A stretch of DNA of 13,455 nucleotides. Origin: an uncultured Eubacteriales bacterium. GTDB taxonomy: Bacteria; Bacillota; Clostridia; UBA1381. Positions 13,431 to 13,455 of the stretch are shown piece after piece. Made by a program: the position numbers and the translations under genes. Each line of letters begins with the position of its first letter. Within the stretch, counting starts at the first letter, position 1. The stretch lies in the NCBI GenBank assembly GCA_905199755.1, contig CAJKHT010000075.1, forward strand, positions 1 through 13,455, read 5' to 3'. Under the pieces are notes generated by a model, which saw only the letters and a program-made list of their open reading frames with translations, did no database searches and had not been told where the DNA came from.

Positions 13431-13455
13431 ATGAGGCTGAAGACAAGGGTGTCTT
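13431..13455 (+). CDS. Possible start of an unidentified gene, cut by the window edge
   Basis: An ATG at 13431 opens a frame reading MRLKTRVS up to the edge, about 70 nt after the predicted transcription start. GGAAG (13423-13427) lies only 3 nt before it, a poor spacing. Eight codons are too few to recognise a family. The same bases contain the inverted repeat AAGACA-AGGG-TGTCTT (13440-13455), so this could equally be structured leader RNA. Confidence 0.22.

Noticed and set aside
1..13455. CRISPR arrays, phage genes or plasmid origin
   Set aside because: No regularly spaced repeats, phage structural genes or replication proteins were seen; apart from the left-edge transposase fragment the content is chromosomal housekeeping.

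Overview
This window is chromosomal DNA from a low-to-moderate-GC Firmicute, most likely class Clostridia. The grounds are the fusion of IspH to ribosomal protein S1 in one reading frame, the gene order cmk-plsC-ispH/rpsA, a B. subtilis-type AroH chorismate mutase, GGAGG-type ribosome binding sites, and a clostridial-style MurD. Species cannot be assigned from the sequence alone.

Layout. (1) Positions 1-57, minus strand: the edge of what looks like a truncated IS256-family transposase. (2) 78-468, minus strand: a small tRNA operon with a strong promoter, tRNA-Ser(UGA), tRNA-Ser(GCU) and an intrinsic terminator. (3) 527-8632, plus strand: a long probable operon starting at a divergent promoter and ending at a strong intrinsic terminator. 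Its genes are argJ, lon, engB (ysxC), aroH, cmk, plsC and ispH-rpsA, with short gaps or overlaps. (4) 8642-13089, plus strand: a second operon with its own promoter, murD followed by three overlapping M42-family aminopeptidase paralogues. (5) 13090-13455: an intergenic region with a very stable hairpin, phased A-tracts, a consensus-like promoter and perhaps the start of a further gene.

How the genes fit together. The first operon is mostly housekeeping: arginine biosynthesis (argJ), protein quality control (lon), ribosome assembly (engB), aromatic amino acid synthesis (aroH), CMP phosphorylation (cmk), phospholipid synthesis (plsC), and isoprenoid synthesis joined to translation (ispH-rpsA). 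The second joins peptidoglycan precursor synthesis (murD) to a trio of cytosolic metallo-aminopeptidases.

The most unusual point is the middle M42 paralogue (11099-12118). It is an intact gene, overlapping both neighbours, but two residues aligning with metal ligands (His, Asp) and the catalytic Glu are replaced, whereas both flanking paralogues keep the full set. It reads as a conserved pseudoenzyme, possibly a non-catalytic subunit of a mixed M42 particle. Other points worth attention: a possible independent start (with its own Shine-Dalgarno and a candidate promoter) for the S1 half of the IspH-S1 fusion; AroH with unusual residues at two active-site positions; Lon with a changed pore-loop motif; and a tRNA-Ser with U at the discriminator position.
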